This document shows positions 51,505-60,226 of a stretch of 64,000 bases of DNA, piece after piece. Where the stretch lies: NCBI RefSeq assembly GCF_020009625.1, contig NZ_JAIHLP010000002.1, positions 2,666,001 to 2,730,000 of the forward strand, in the 5' to 3' direction. Below the pieces are notes generated by a model. The model did no database searches. It saw only the letters and a program-made list of their open reading frames with translations, and was not told the DNA's origin. Made by a program: the position numbers and the translations under genes. Positions within the stretch are counted from its first letter, which is position 1; the number at the start of each line of letters is the position of its first letter. This DNA comes from Leifsonia poae. GTDB lineage: Bacteria; Actinomycetota; Actinomycetes; Actinomycetales; Microbacteriaceae.

Positions 51505-51588
51505 CTAACCGCCAAGAACGGTCGAGGCGACCATCACGTGACTGTTCCCGACGATCTCTTCATAGGCGAACCTGGCAATAGCGTTCAT
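51505..51588 (-). CDS. Very small protein, 27 aa, coupled to the membrane protein gene
   Basis: ATG at 51588-51586, 27 codons (MNAIARFAYEEIVGNSHVMV, then ASTVLGG), stop TAG at 51507-51505. AAAGGGG lies about eight bases upstream. The stop overlaps the AGGAG of the 143-aa membrane protein, so it could act as a coupled leader peptide or be a functional small protein with an amphipathic helix. No homologue recognised. Confidence 0.45.
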   Translation of the reverse strand: MNAIARFAYEEIVGNSHVMVASTVLGG

Positions 51589-51938
51589 AGTGCCACCCCT
51601 TTCGTCGTCGCCTCGTCATGAGCGGGCTACTTCTTTCCGCCGCCGAGCAGTCCGCCCAACCCGCTTTCACGCGCCCCGCGGCGCGACCGCTGGCCTCACC
51701 CTAGCGGGGCGGCCACCGTGCGCGACAGCCCCCGCCGAGTCAGGACGCCCGTCACCGCGAGCGTCGCCGGCCACGATGCCGTGCAGCCCTTCGGTACGGT
51801 CACTGTGACCGTTCAGGTTCCTGGCGGCAGCGAGCCGAAACTGTAGCTCGCGGTGCCGTCGATCCAGGACCTGAACCCCTTCATTAATCGTGGCGTTGGT
51901 GCAATAATTGCGTACTAGCAATTAATGGGGTGAGAGCG
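51589..51938. other. 350-nt stretch with only a gene-end remnant and a palindrome
   Basis: On the minus strand a Gly-rich coding-like end (RESGLGGLLGGGKK, stop at 51630-51628) has no start codon before an in-frame stop, so it may be a truncated gene. CGGTCAC-T-GTGACCG at 51797-51811 is a perfect 7+1+7 palindrome of unknown role. Nothing else is recognisable. Confidence 0.4.
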
Positions 51939-52175
51939 ATGAACAACGAGAATGAACGCGACTTCGCGACCGAACGCGACTCGCTGGAGGGGCAGTACAC
52001 GCAGCATGGAGACACGCGTCGGCGAACGGTGCACGGTCAGTACACCGAGACCGAGGCGGATGCACCGGACCCGCGCGTCGAAGGGGAGTACACCGGAGCG
52101 TCCCACCACGGTGAACGGCCCGAAGTGACGAGCACGGAGAAGCGGCACGGGAATTACCCGAAGGCGGAGCACTGA
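51939..52175 (+). CDS. Small hydrophilic protein with four GQYT-like repeats, 78 aa
   Basis: Disordered, charged protein. Four degenerate repeat units are spaced 14-17 residues apart: EGQYT, HGQYT, EGEYT and HGNYP. Matching DNA repeats (GGGCAGTACAC, GGTCAGTACAC, GGGGAGTACAC) suggest internal duplication. No signal, cysteine or hydrophobic segment. The ATG follows GGGGTGAGAG; an upstream in-frame GTG at 51930 is less likely. It could be a stress or hydration-type protein, but no family is recognised. Confidence 0.6.
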   Translation: MNNENERDFATERDSLEGQYTQHGDTRRRTVHGQYTETEADAPDPRVEGEYTGASHHGERPEVTSTEKRHGNYPKAEH

Positions 52176-52221
52176 GCCGATAAAAGGCTGCCCTGCCGAT
52201 GGGCGCAGTCCGTTCGGTCGG

Positions 52222-52704
52222 TCACGGATTCAGTGAGAACGCGAACCGTCCGTCGTGGATGGCCTCGCCGCCTGCTGCACGCGCGAAGATCTCGAACGCG
52301 TCTGCGATGCGCATCTGGTCCGTCTCCGGCAGACTCTGCAGGACCTGAGCCATCGACGACCGCCGACGGTCGAGCACGTGGTTCACAAGGTCGTTGCCCG
52401 TCTCGGTCAATTCGAGGCGGATGTAGCGGCGGTCGGCGGGGTGGTCCGAACGCACGATGTACCCGGCGCGCACCAGCTTCTCGCATGCCCGAGTCGCATT
52501 CGACGGATGTACTCCGAGCTCTGTTGCGACGGCGCCGAGATTCTGCGGGCCGGTGGCGGCGATCATCATCAGCACACGCAATTGCGGCGTGGTGACCCTG
52601 TCCTCGACCTCGAAGACCGACCGGGCGGCGACGCGCATCATCACGTTGGCCGCGGACAGCGCCGCATCGACTGCCCGGACTGCGGCCGCCCTCGAACTGG
52701 TCAT
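52222..52704 (-). CDS. MarR-family transcriptional regulator
   Basis: 160-aa winged-helix dimer. HTH and wing lie at about 38-108 (TTPQLRVLMMIAATGPQNLG, then VATELGVHPSNATRACEKLVRAG, YIVRSDHPADRRYIRLELT with the wing Asp-Arg-Arg). Divergent from the Pr6Pr membrane protein gene, with a GTTGCG-N4-CGCAAC palindrome 22 nt upstream that could serve both genes. No clear ribosome site; AATACT lies six bases before the ATG. Confidence 0.9.
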   Translation of the reverse strand: MTSSRAAAVRAVDAALSAANVMMRVAARSVFEVEDRVTTPQLRVLMMIAATGPQNLGAVATELGVHPSNATRACEKLVRAGYIVRSDHPADRRYIRLELTETGNDLVNHVLDRRRSSMAQVLQSLPETDQMRIADAFEIFARAAGGEAIHDGRFAFSLNP

Positions 52705-52725
52705 GGGACCAGTATTCTCCTAACC

Positions 52726-52741
52726 GTTGCGACTGCGCAAC
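52726..52741. promoter_or_regulatory. Candidate MarR operator
   Basis: GTTGCG-ACTG-CGCAAC, a perfect 6+4+6 palindrome, in the divergent promoter between the MarR and Pr6Pr genes. Confidence 0.6.
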
Positions 52742-52815
52742 CCTTGCGCGTTACGGTGGTCGGACCGGCCGGGCCATCTCACGGACCGCGGGGACCGCCG
52801 CCGGACCGGATCCTT

Positions 52816-52821
52816 TATGCT
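52816..52821 (+). promoter_or_regulatory. -10 box TATGCT of the Pr6Pr gene
   Basis: TATGCT ends seven bases before the ATG at 52829; no ribosome site is present, which favours 52829 over the ATG at 52817 that lies inside the box. Confidence 0.55.
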
Positions 52822-52828
52822 CGCAGTG

Positions 52829-53485
52829 ATGAGTAGCCGTTCTTCCGCCGTTGGGTTCCGCATGATTCTCGCGGTCGGGTCTCTGGCTGCGATGGTGTTC
52901 CAGTTGTTCGCTGTGCACATTCCCAAGGGGTACAGCGTCTTCAACTTCTTCACCTATTTCACGAACCTGTCGAACATTCTGATCAGTGTCGTCTTCATCA
53001 TCTCAGCGCTCCGACTTCTCAACGTGAGGCGTGCCCCGACGCCGACCGACTCCGCCTTCCGCGGCGCCGCTGTCGTCTACATTGCGTTCGTCGGGTTGGT
53101 CTTCAACACTCTCCTGCGCGACGCCGATCTCTCCGATATCGATCCGGTGGTGAACGTGATCCTGCACTTTGCCCTTCCGATCGCGGGGGTGGTCGACTGG
53201 CTCCTCTGGCCACCGATGAACCGCTTGCGCGGGCGGGTGATTCTGTGGTGGATGATCTTTCCCGCTGTCTATGCCGTGTTCTCGATCGTGCGCGGCGCAT
53301 TCACCGGAATCTATCCGTATCCGTTCTTCAACCCGGACGCTGTCGGCGGCTACGGCGCCGTGACGCTGTACTGCCTGACGATGGTCGCCGGCTTTCTGCT
53401 CCTGGCGTTCGCTGTGAGGGCCGCCGGGAACTGGCGGCACTCCGCCCACGAGGCGAAAAGGTCGGCGACAAACGCAGCCCAATGA
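52829..53485 (+). CDS. Pr6Pr-family membrane protein
   Basis: Six-helix membrane protein of 218 aa. Typical parts are FNFFTYFTNLSNILI near the second helix, DPVVNVILHFALPIAGVVDW, and YPYPFFNP followed by the last helices. The family is named after a six-helix membrane protein group; its biochemical role is not known. The longer start at 52817 would add four residues. Divergent MarR gene suggests regulation of this protein. Confidence 0.83.
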   Translation: MSSRSSAVGFRMILAVGSLAAMVFQLFAVHIPKGYSVFNFFTYFTNLSNILISVVFIISALRLLNVRRAPTPTDSAFRGAAVVYIAFVGLVFNTLLRDADLSDIDPVVNVILHFALPIAGVVDWLLWPPMNRLRGRVILWWMIFPAVYAVFSIVRGAFTGIYPYPFFNPDAVGGYGAVTLYCLTMVAGFLLLAFAVRAAGNWRHSAHEAKRSATNAAQ

Positions 53486-53564
53486 GCTCCGCTGACTCAA
53501 CGTCGCGATGACCAACGTCATATCGGTTGCTTGCTCGGTGACTGAACTGGATGACCGGTTGACC

Positions 53565-53723
53565 ATGTCACGCATCTTCACACGCAAGTTCAATCCGGGC
53601 CGGGCTCGCTGGGAGTTGGTCGTGCGACCGGAAAGGGATGTCTATGCCTTCCCGCTGACGCTGGCGATCGCCGGCCGTCAGACGCTGGACGGCCATCGCC
53701 GCTACCTCGTCGGCATGGCTTGA
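53565..53723 (+). CDS. Doubtful small protein, 52 aa
   Basis: MSRIFTRKFNPGRARWELVV and following residues are basic and end in GHRRYLVGMA. Third-position GC is moderately high, but there is no good ribosome site and no family is recognised. The remaining part of the 354-nt gap (53486-53839) holds nothing else I can identify; a TTGACAAC at 53810-53817 recalls the arm motifs of the islands but no attachment core is near. Confidence 0.3.
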   Translation: MSRIFTRKFNPGRARWELVVRPERDVYAFPLTLAIAGRQTLDGHRRYLVGMA

Positions 53724-53839
53724 GACATAGTTCGACGTCGATGCATACGCATTGATGGTTCCCCTCGGAAGTGCTCCTGTGGAGAGAATCGCCCCAACTC
53801 CCGAGAACTTGACAACAGTCGATCAAACGCCCGGGAGAA

Positions 53840-54313
53840 CTACCACACCCCTCGATTAGGGGCGGGCTGGGAGTCGAGCGTGAACTCGTGGCCGTCGACG
53901 ACAACGGTCAAGGGGCTCGACTGAGAGATCGAACCTGGGACCCGGACTTCGTAGGTGTTTACTGCCAGGTCCGCGGTGCATGCGCCGAACCACCCCTGAC
54001 GCTTCGTCACCGAAACCTCTAGCCGGTCATGACCCAGCTCGCGCACACCTGTCGGCTCGACGGGGCATGAAGACCCACCCCAGAGGGACACGGCCACTAG
54101 ATCACGGCCGTCGGCCCACTGCACCCGAGGGGCAAGATCAGGGTCGGGCAGATCAATCTGGCCGGGTGTCGGAGGCAGTGAATTCAACGGGCGCGAGCCA
54201 TTCGGCATCCCCTGATACGAACGTTCAGCAATCGAGCCTGCGGCGCAGCCGGAGAGCATTGCCAGCGCACCCACTGCGACAGCCACCGCCCCGCCCTTGC
54301 CCCTCCAGCTCAT
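53840..54313 (-). CDS. Hypothetical lipoprotein, 157 aa
   Basis: Signal peptide with basic start (MSWRGKGGAVAVAVGALAML) and lipobox LSGC (Cys24), then a beta-rich domain with two cysteines (WGGSSCPVEPTGV and WFGACTADLAV) that may pair. No family recognised. The ATG at 54313 is seven bases after TAGAGT with no ribosome site; a longer version from 54388 would lose the signal-peptide position. Confidence 0.75.
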   Translation of the reverse strand: MSWRGKGGAVAVAVGALAMLSGCAAGSIAERSYQGMPNGSRPLNSLPPTPGQIDLPDPDLAPRVQWADGRDLVAVSLWGGSSCPVEPTGVRELGHDRLEVSVTKRQGWFGACTADLAVNTYEVRVPGSISQSSPLTVVVDGHEFTLDSQPAPNRGVW

Positions 54314-54320
54314 GGCCCGC

Positions 54321-54326
54321 ACTCTA
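54321..54326 (-). promoter_or_regulatory. -10 box TAGAGT of the lipoprotein gene
   Basis: On the minus strand TAGAGT ends seven bases before the ATG at 54313. Confidence 0.55.
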
Positions 54327-54424
54327 CCGGTGTCCAACGAGATTCGCCCAACGATCGGTTTCTTAGTCGTATTCGGGCGTATGGACAATCTATTTGGCGG
54401 GGATCCCGGACAACCAGGGGACTG

Positions 54425-54583
54425 TCAGAAATGCTGGGGACCTGCTCCCGCCGTTCCGGACGGTGAGTCGGGTGCGCCATCGCTCTCGGCTTGGACGTCT
54501 ATCGCCTGGACGAGCAATTCGAAGGCCACGAGGCCGGCGACAGCGGCCAGCCCGACGAGAATCCCTGCGACGATCATCCGCAT
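54425..54583 (-). CDS. Small single-helix membrane protein, 52 aa
   Basis: MRMIVAGILVGLAAVAGLVA followed by FELLVQAIDVQAES gives one membrane helix with a short acidic, Pro/Gly-rich tail. GGAAG lies seven bases before the ATG. Codon use is GC-rich at third positions. No homologue recognised. Confidence 0.5.
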   Translation of the reverse strand: MRMIVAGILVGLAAVAGLVAFELLVQAIDVQAESDGAPDSPSGTAGAGPQHF

Positions 54584-54735
54584 ACTGCAGCTTCCGCTGC
54601 CCTTTCCAAGAAACTTCCCATCGGGTGCGGCTGAACCTTGGACGCTTCTTAGGGAGGAGACGATCGACTGAGTGCGAGGCGCAGCCTCAGTAGTGTCCCG
54701 CTCCATCCGACCCGATCACTCGAAGGGCAACACCT

Positions 54736-55545
54736 ATGACCGAGCCGAAGAATCTCGCGCTGCGTGAGAACAAGGTGCCCGAACCAACCGCATCGTTCTG
54801 GACGATCAAAGTCCTCGCGACCACGGTCGGTGAGACGGCAGCAGATCTCATCTCATCACGCCTGCACCTGGGAACCCAGTTGACCACGGTGGTGATGGTT
54901 GCCCTGTTCCTTGTGGTGTTCGTCGTCCAATTCCGAAGCCGACGATATGTTCCAGGTCTGTACTGGCTGACCGTCGTCTTGATCAGTGTCGTCGGGACGC
55001 TGATCACCGACAATCTCACCGATGGGCTCGGCGTTCCCCTCGCTGTTTCGACGGGCGTGTTCGCCGTCGCGCTGATGGCGACGTTCGCGATCTGGTACGC
55101 GACCGAACGCACGCTCTCCATCCACGACATCGTCACGCGCCGGCGGGAAACGTTCTATTGGTTGGCAGTGCTCTTCACCTTCGCGTTGGGGACGGCTGCA
55201 GGCGACCTCCTCGCCGAGCAGCTCAACCTCGGCTACCTCGCTTCCGCTGGCATCTTCGCCGCGGCGATCGTCATCGTCGCCGTCGCGCATTTCGTCTTCC
55301 GGCTCGGGGCGATCGCCGCATTCTGGATCGCGTACGTGCTCACCCGCCCGCTGGGCGCGTCTTTCGGCGACCTTCTCGCCCAGCCGACATCGGATGGAGG
55401 GGCGGGACTCGGCACCATCGTGACCAGCGTCGTCTTCCTCGCCGCGATCCTCACCCTCGTCATCTATTTGACCATCGCGCGCTCACGGCGCGCTGTTCCT
55501 GCAAAAGATCGTCAGACAGGCATCGAGGAGCCGGCCGGCGTCTGA
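54736..55545 (+). CDS. Membrane protein with four DUF347 repeats (COG4705-like)
   Basis: 269 aa, about eight membrane helices in four repeated units, each with a conserved Trp and a Gly-x-x-x-x-Asp core: FWTIKVLATTVGETAADLI, YWLTVVLISVVGTLITDNL, FYWLAVLFTFALGTAAGDLL and FWIAYVLTRPLGASFGDLL. DUF347 proteins are membrane-anchored proteins of uncertain role; some relatives have been linked to metal export, which I cannot confirm for this one. It stands alone and converges with the GH3 gene. Confidence 0.83.
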   Translation: MTEPKNLALRENKVPEPTASFWTIKVLATTVGETAADLISSRLHLGTQLTTVVMVALFLVVFVVQFRSRRYVPGLYWLTVVLISVVGTLITDNLTDGLGVPLAVSTGVFAVALMATFAIWYATERTLSIHDIVTRRRETFYWLAVLFTFALGTAAGDLLAEQLNLGYLASAGIFAAAIVIVAVAHFVFRLGAIAAFWIAYVLTRPLGASFGDLLAQPTSDGGAGLGTIVTSVVFLAAILTLVIYLTIARSRRAVPAKDRQTGIEEPAGV

Positions 55546-55689
55546 TCGTTCACGGGATCGGTCCGCCCACGCCGGTCAGTGTTCTCTCGCTGTTACGGAT
55601 CGGACGGGGACCGTTCGCGCTGAGCATGCCGGCGGGATTCTGAGACCTCGCAGCTGAGCGACGCTCCCCGTTTGCTGCCGACAGTCACG

Positions 55690-57468
55690 TCACCGCCGAT
55701 GGGCGATCGGATTCGCGACGAGCGCGGCGCGCTGGATACCGGCACCGTGCGTGAAGGCAGGGGCGGCCGTGTCGAATGGCACGTCTTCGCGGGACTGCTC
55801 AATCGCGGCCATGCTGCTCGGAAGGTCGAACGGCAGCCTCCCTGTGAACGGCGTTGCGCCTTGGAGGGCATCGATGACAACCTGGTCGCTCGCCCCGAAC
55901 TCGACGACCAGCGCCGAGAGTGATGGCAGCAACTCGGTCAGGACGGCCGGCCGCTCGAGATAGATCACCCCGATCGTCGGCGCGTGCTTCGCGAGCTCGC
56001 CGAGGTGCGCGACGATGTCTTCGGAGAAGTCGATGCGGCCGCCGTGAAACCAGTCGCCCAGTGCGCTCTCGGGGTCGGGCTGCCAGGGGGCGTCCAGTCG
56101 CACGATGTTCAGGTCGGCCTCCTCCGGAGTGGTGACGACCGTCAGCTCGTGTTCGACCGTCGCCCAGTCGATGCCCTCGGCGAACACGCGGGCGCCTGGG
56201 CGCACAGGCAGCACGTCGGCGTCGGCGAGGAGCGTCAGGGACTTCGCCTGCGCCTCCGTGCCGAGCGCGCGCAGCGACGCATCCGCACCCACTGCTCGGG
56301 CCGCCTCGATGTCGGCGTAGCGGTCCTCGAAGAGTCCGAGCACGAACTTCTCCCTCAGGATGCGGCGCACCGACTGGTCGATACGCTCCTCGGAGACGCG
56401 CCCCGACCGCACCAGCTCGACCACGCGCTCAGGGCAATTGTCGCCACCGAACTGGTCGACGCCGACCGTGAGGCCGACCTCGAGACGCTCGGTCGGGCTG
56501 AGGTCCTCGAGGCCGTAGCCGTTCGGACCGAAGACGATGCCGGCCACGTCGGCCGACTCGAGCAGGTTCCAGTCGCTGACCACGATGCCGTTGAACGCGT
56601 AGTGCCCGCGCAGCAGGTCCCGGATGACCGGAGCATTGAATGCGAAGCCGCGCTCCTCCCACTCGGTGCCGACGGGCATCCCGTAGTAGGGCATCACCTG
56701 GCTGACACCGGCGGCGAACGCCGCCTCGAACGGACGGAGGTGCAGCTTCTGTTGACCGCCCGGGTAGACCTGCTCGCGGTGGCGTTTGTCGTGGGCGTCG
56801 AAGCCATCCAGCTGCGGACCGCCGCCCGGGAAGTGCTTCACCACCGCTGCGACACTCTCCGATCCGAGATCTGCGGTGCTCCGCAGCCCCTCGATGAACG
56901 CAGCCGTGAGCGACGACACCAGGTCGACGTCTTCGCCGAAGGTGCCGAACCCGCGCGACCAGCGCGGCTCGGTGTAGAGGTCGGCCATCGGCCCGAGGTA
57001 CACCCGGATGCCCATCGCCAGGAATTCGCGCCGGATGGTGTCACCGTATTCGCGCACGAGGTCGACGTCTCCGATGGCGGCGAGGCCCGTATGCTCGGGC
57101 CAGCGCGAGAGCGAGTCGAGTGTGTGACCGGTGAACGGGGTGCTTCGGAAGCCGTTGCGCGGATCCGATGAGATCGTGACCGGGATGCCCAACCGCGTTT
57201 CGGCTGCGAGCTGCTGCAGCTGGTTGGTCCAGTCGGCGATCTCGGCAGCGTCCGCACCGTTGAACACGTTGAAGTGTGAGATGAGCTTGTCCGAAATGTC
57301 GCGCTGGGCATCGGCCAGGGCCTGATCGGCCGAATAGCCGGGCTCGGCGAGGGAGGTCGCCGGGTGGAACAGCAGTCCGGCCTTCTCCTCGATGGTCATG
57401 CGTGGGAGTAGGTCGTCGACGCGCTCGTCGGCGGAGAGGGCGGGGTTCAGGTAGGCAGGGGTGCTCAT
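55690..57468 (-). CDS. Glycoside hydrolase family 3 (beta-glucosidase-like)
   Basis: Cytoplasmic (no signal peptide) beta-glycosidase of 592 aa. GH3 N-terminal barrel: MTIEEKAGLLFHP, DPRNGF, LGPMADLYTEPRWSRGFGTF, KHFPGGGPQLDG at 211-222, and the nucleophile Asp299 in FNGIVVSDWN. The C-terminal alpha/beta sandwich starts near 400 and is shorter than in secreted GH3 enzymes; there is no fibronectin-like domain. GAAAGAAG precedes the ATG. It follows the MFS sugar transporter in one operon under the LacI operator, so it probably cuts an imported oligosaccharide. Confidence 0.92.
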   Translation of the reverse strand: MSTPAYLNPALSADERVDDLLPRMTIEEKAGLLFHPATSLAEPGYSADQALADAQRDISDKLISHFNVFNGADAAEIADWTNQLQQLAAETRLGIPVTISSDPRNGFRSTPFTGHTLDSLSRWPEHTGLAAIGDVDLVREYGDTIRREFLAMGIRVYLGPMADLYTEPRWSRGFGTFGEDVDLVSSLTAAFIEGLRSTADLGSESVAAVVKHFPGGGPQLDGFDAHDKRHREQVYPGGQQKLHLRPFEAAFAAGVSQVMPYYGMPVGTEWEERGFAFNAPVIRDLLRGHYAFNGIVVSDWNLLESADVAGIVFGPNGYGLEDLSPTERLEVGLTVGVDQFGGDNCPERVVELVRSGRVSEERIDQSVRRILREKFVLGLFEDRYADIEAARAVGADASLRALGTEAQAKSLTLLADADVLPVRPGARVFAEGIDWATVEHELTVVTTPEEADLNIVRLDAPWQPDPESALGDWFHGGRIDFSEDIVAHLGELAKHAPTIGVIYLERPAVLTELLPSLSALVVEFGASDQVVIDALQGATPFTGRLPFDLPSSMAAIEQSREDVPFDTAAPAFTHGAGIQRAALVANPIAHRR

Positions 57469-57525
57469 GGGACTTCTTTCGTGTCGGTTCAGTGAGGGTT
57501 TGGTCGGATCGTTCGCGACGCCCGG

Positions 57526-58821
57526 TCAGCGGGTTGCGCGGATCCTGAACAGGATCGGGATGCACGCGAGGCTCAGCACGCCGCCCACCGCGTACAGCAG
57601 CACATAGTTCGTGCCGCCGCCGATCGAAAGCAGCACGGGGGCCGCGAACGGGACGATCGAGAACGGCAAGGTGAAAGCGATGTTCACGATGCCGAGGTCG
57701 CGTGCGACGGTGGCGGAGTTCGGCAGGGTGGCGACGGCGAAGGCGATGTAGATGCCGAAGATGATGCCGGCGGCGACCCCGGCGGTCAGGGTCTGCCCCA
57801 CGATGAAGGTGACCGGATCATGCGCGACGACGATCACTCCGATTCCGGCGGCCATGAGCACGGCGGAGAGGATGAACAGCGGTTTGCGTCGTCCTGTCTT
57901 GTCGCTGATCCAGCCGGCGAGCGGCGCGACGACCAACGACACGACCCCGCCGAGAAGCAGCGTAACGAACAGGACGCCCGGGAGATCGGCGTCCGAGACT
58001 CCGATCTGATCCTGGAGGTAATACACGGAGTAGGTGGACACGACGCCGTAGCCGAGGTTCACCAGGAAGAATGCGAGGAGGAACCAGGCGAAATCGGGGG
58101 CCTTGCGCGGGTTCACGTAGAAGCTGCCGAGGAACTGCTTGATGCTGAACGGGCTGCGGGGACCGGTGGCCGGCTTGTCTCCCTTGAGCAGAGCGACCAG
58201 AGCGAGGCCGAAAACGATCGCGGCGACGACCGGCAAGCCGATCTGGGCCAGGATGCTCGTCGGGAACGCCTGGATGAAGAAGATGCCGATCACCGTCGAG
58301 GCGGCGCTCGCCGTTCCGGAGAGCGCACCCACCACGCCTTGCTGCGATTCGGGCACGAAGTCGGCGACCACGGCGAGCGTCGCAGCGATGCACGCGTTGA
58401 TGAACGCTTGCATGACGACCCAGCCGACGATGAGCAGGCCGACCGTCGTGCTCATGCCGATGATGGCCGCGCCGACTGCCGTGCCGGCGAGTCCGACGAC
58501 GATCCAGGGGCGCCGACGGCCGAAGCGGCTGCGGGTGCGGTCGCTCAGCCGGCCGAAGAACGGGTTCGCGAGCACGGCGACGAGCGTGCCGACGCCGGCG
58601 ACGATCGAGTATGTCGTGGTCTTGTTGGCGGGATCGATCTGGGAGATGCGCAGCGCGACGGTGACTGTCGCCGGGAGATTGATCGCCATCCAGATGCCGA
58701 ACATCGCAAGCGCGTAGATGGCGATGAAGAGTGGGCCGACGCGGTGCGGGTCGGCGGGGTGTGCCTGGCTCTCGAAGGTCGCGATGAGCGGCGCTTCGGA
58801 TTCGGGGGGCGTTGCGGTCAT
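57526..58821 (-). CDS. MFS sugar transporter (GPH-like)
   Basis: Twelve-helix transporter of 431 aa. RLSDRTRSRFGRRRPWIVVG between helices 2 and 3 and GWISDKTGRRKPLFIL in the second half are the paired MFS motif A loops; the Arg-Arg-Pro version is common in glycoside-pentoside-hexuronide and sucrose-type carriers. It lies directly upstream of the GH3 enzyme and downstream of a CGTTACCGGTAACG operator, pointing to uptake of a glucoside that the GH3 enzyme splits. Divergent from the LacI gene. Confidence 0.9.
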   Translation of the reverse strand: MTATPPESEAPLIATFESQAHPADPHRVGPLFIAIYALAMFGIWMAINLPATVTVALRISQIDPANKTTTYSIVAGVGTLVAVLANPFFGRLSDRTRSRFGRRRPWIVVGLAGTAVGAAIIGMSTTVGLLIVGWVVMQAFINACIAATLAVVADFVPESQQGVVGALSGTASAASTVIGIFFIQAFPTSILAQIGLPVVAAIVFGLALVALLKGDKPATGPRSPFSIKQFLGSFYVNPRKAPDFAWFLLAFFLVNLGYGVVSTYSVYYLQDQIGVSDADLPGVLFVTLLLGGVVSLVVAPLAGWISDKTGRRKPLFILSAVLMAAGIGVIVVAHDPVTFIVGQTLTAGVAAGIIFGIYIAFAVATLPNSATVARDLGIVNIAFTLPFSIVPFAAPVLLSIGGGTNYVLLYAVGGVLSLACIPILFRIRATR

Positions 58822-58855
58822 GAGAAAGACATCCTTGGCTTCACGGTAGGGGAAT

Positions 58856-58869
58856 CGTTACCGGTAACG
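58856..58869. promoter_or_regulatory. LacI operator of the transporter/GH3 operon
   Basis: CGTTACCGGTAACG is a perfect 14-bp palindrome with CG at the axis. CCGGTAAC recurs at 58873-58880 and CCGGTAAG at 58899-58906. The sites lie between the divergent MFS and LacI genes, so the regulator probably controls both. Confidence 0.82.
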
Positions 58870-58943
58870 TTTCCGGTAACGGTTCCGCTAAGATAGCTCC
58901 GGTAAGCCGACGATGTCAATGTCCCCGTTCAGAGAGGCGGATC

Positions 58944-59957
58944 ATGGCGCACAGAGTAACTCTCGCCGACGTCTCCCGCGCCGCGGGAGTCGGAATCGCG
59001 ACAGTTTCTCGCGCGCTCGCCACGGAACCGCACCGCGACGTGAGCCCGGCGACGCGGAAGCGCATCCGTGAAGTCGCCGACGAGCTCGGCTATCGCCCGT
59101 CGGTCGCCGCCCGCGCACTGCGCAGCGGCGGCTATCACGCCTTGAGTGTCGTCGTCCCCGGCAACACCTGGGGTTGGTGGGAGCCGGTGGTGCGGGCTGC
59201 GTTCCAGAACGCCGACGCCCACGGCTATCAGGTCCTCGTGCATCCGGTCGCCGGGCGGCCGGGGGGTGCCGCGGCAGTCATCGAGAGCCTCGGGAACGTT
59301 CCGACCGAGGGCGCATTGCTCTTCGGGTCGGCCGACGACCGGGCGGTGCATGATGCAGCGCAGCACGTTCGTCTTCCACTCGTCGCCATCGATGACGTGT
59401 CGGAGGAGGTACTGGTTCCGACGATCGGGGCAGACAGCCACGGCGGCGCGTTCGACGCGGTGACCCATCTTGTGCGCTCGGGTCGTCGTCGCATCGCGTA
59501 TGTCGGAAGCGATAACGCCGCCATGTTCGCGAGGGACCGCCTCCGCGGATACCGGGACGCCCTCGACGCGGCCGGCATCGTCGCGGATGAGGGTGTCGTC
59601 GTCTTGTGCCGTGACTCCGAGGACGAGTCGGTCGAGCGATACCCGGAGGTCGACGAACTGTTGCGCGCGCATCCGGAGATCGATGCCATCTTCTGCGAGT
59701 TCGACCTGATCGCGGCGCCGGTGCTCCGTTCGCTGCGCGCGGTCGGCCGAGCGGTGCCTTCGGATGTCGCGCTGATGGGCTTCGACGACGAGCGCGCCGC
59801 GCAACTGCTCGACCCGACGCTCAGCACGATCCGCCAGCCCTACGAAGATATGGGCGCGCGAGCAGTTGACGTGCTGCTGCGCATGGTCGCGGGCGAGCCT
59901 GTACCCGCCGAGCGCGAGCTCCTCCCAACCACTCTCCGCCTGCGTCGGTCGAGCTAG
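58944..59957 (+). CDS. LacI-family transcriptional regulator
   Basis: Sugar-responsive repressor of 337 aa. The N-terminal HTH (VTLADVSRAAGVGIATVSRAL) and hinge helix (PSVAARALRSGG) are intact. The periplasmic-binding-protein-like domain (about 65-330) includes FCEFDLIAAPVLRSL and DVALMGFDDERAAQLLDP. GAGAGGCGG precedes the ATG. The inducer is likely the sugar carried by the adjacent MFS protein or its hydrolysis product. Confidence 0.93.
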   Translation: MAHRVTLADVSRAAGVGIATVSRALATEPHRDVSPATRKRIREVADELGYRPSVAARALRSGGYHALSVVVPGNTWGWWEPVVRAAFQNADAHGYQVLVHPVAGRPGGAAAVIESLGNVPTEGALLFGSADDRAVHDAAQHVRLPLVAIDDVSEEVLVPTIGADSHGGAFDAVTHLVRSGRRRIAYVGSDNAAMFARDRLRGYRDALDAAGIVADEGVVVLCRDSEDESVERYPEVDELLRAHPEIDAIFCEFDLIAAPVLRSLRAVGRAVPSDVALMGFDDERAAQLLDPTLSTIRQPYEDMGARAVDVLLRMVAGEPVPAERELLPTTLRLRRSS

Positions 59958-59963
59958 TTCGCA

Positions 59964-59986
59964 CGAAGCCGGTCCAATGGGCTTCG
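59964..59986 (+). terminator. Possible terminator of the LacI gene
   Basis: CGAAGCC (59964-59970) pairs with GGCTTCG (59980-59986) around a 9-nt loop, 7 nt after the stop codon. The rest of the gap to 60226 holds no gene. Confidence 0.45.
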
Positions 59987-60226
59987 CTCGAACGAGGGCC
60001 GAGAACATGAGACTCGTTGCTACAACGTCCGCCGCATCGTCAGGGACGTCGCGGGTCTTGTGTCGGCGCCGACGAGCTCAACAGCCACCCGTAGCGATGA
60101 ATGAACGCGAGCTCGTGACGAACCGGGTGAGGGATCGAACGGGGTGAGCATCGTCCGGAAACGGTCAAACTCCTCGGGATTTCTGCGGCGCGAACCTAGC
60201 CTGGGGCTCGGATCGAAGGGATGCTC

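Noticed and set aside
53807..53830. TTGACAAC motif considered as a third island end
   Set aside because: No copy of the tRNA-Ser 3' end lies within 200 nt, and surrounding bases do not align with 28001 or 50594.
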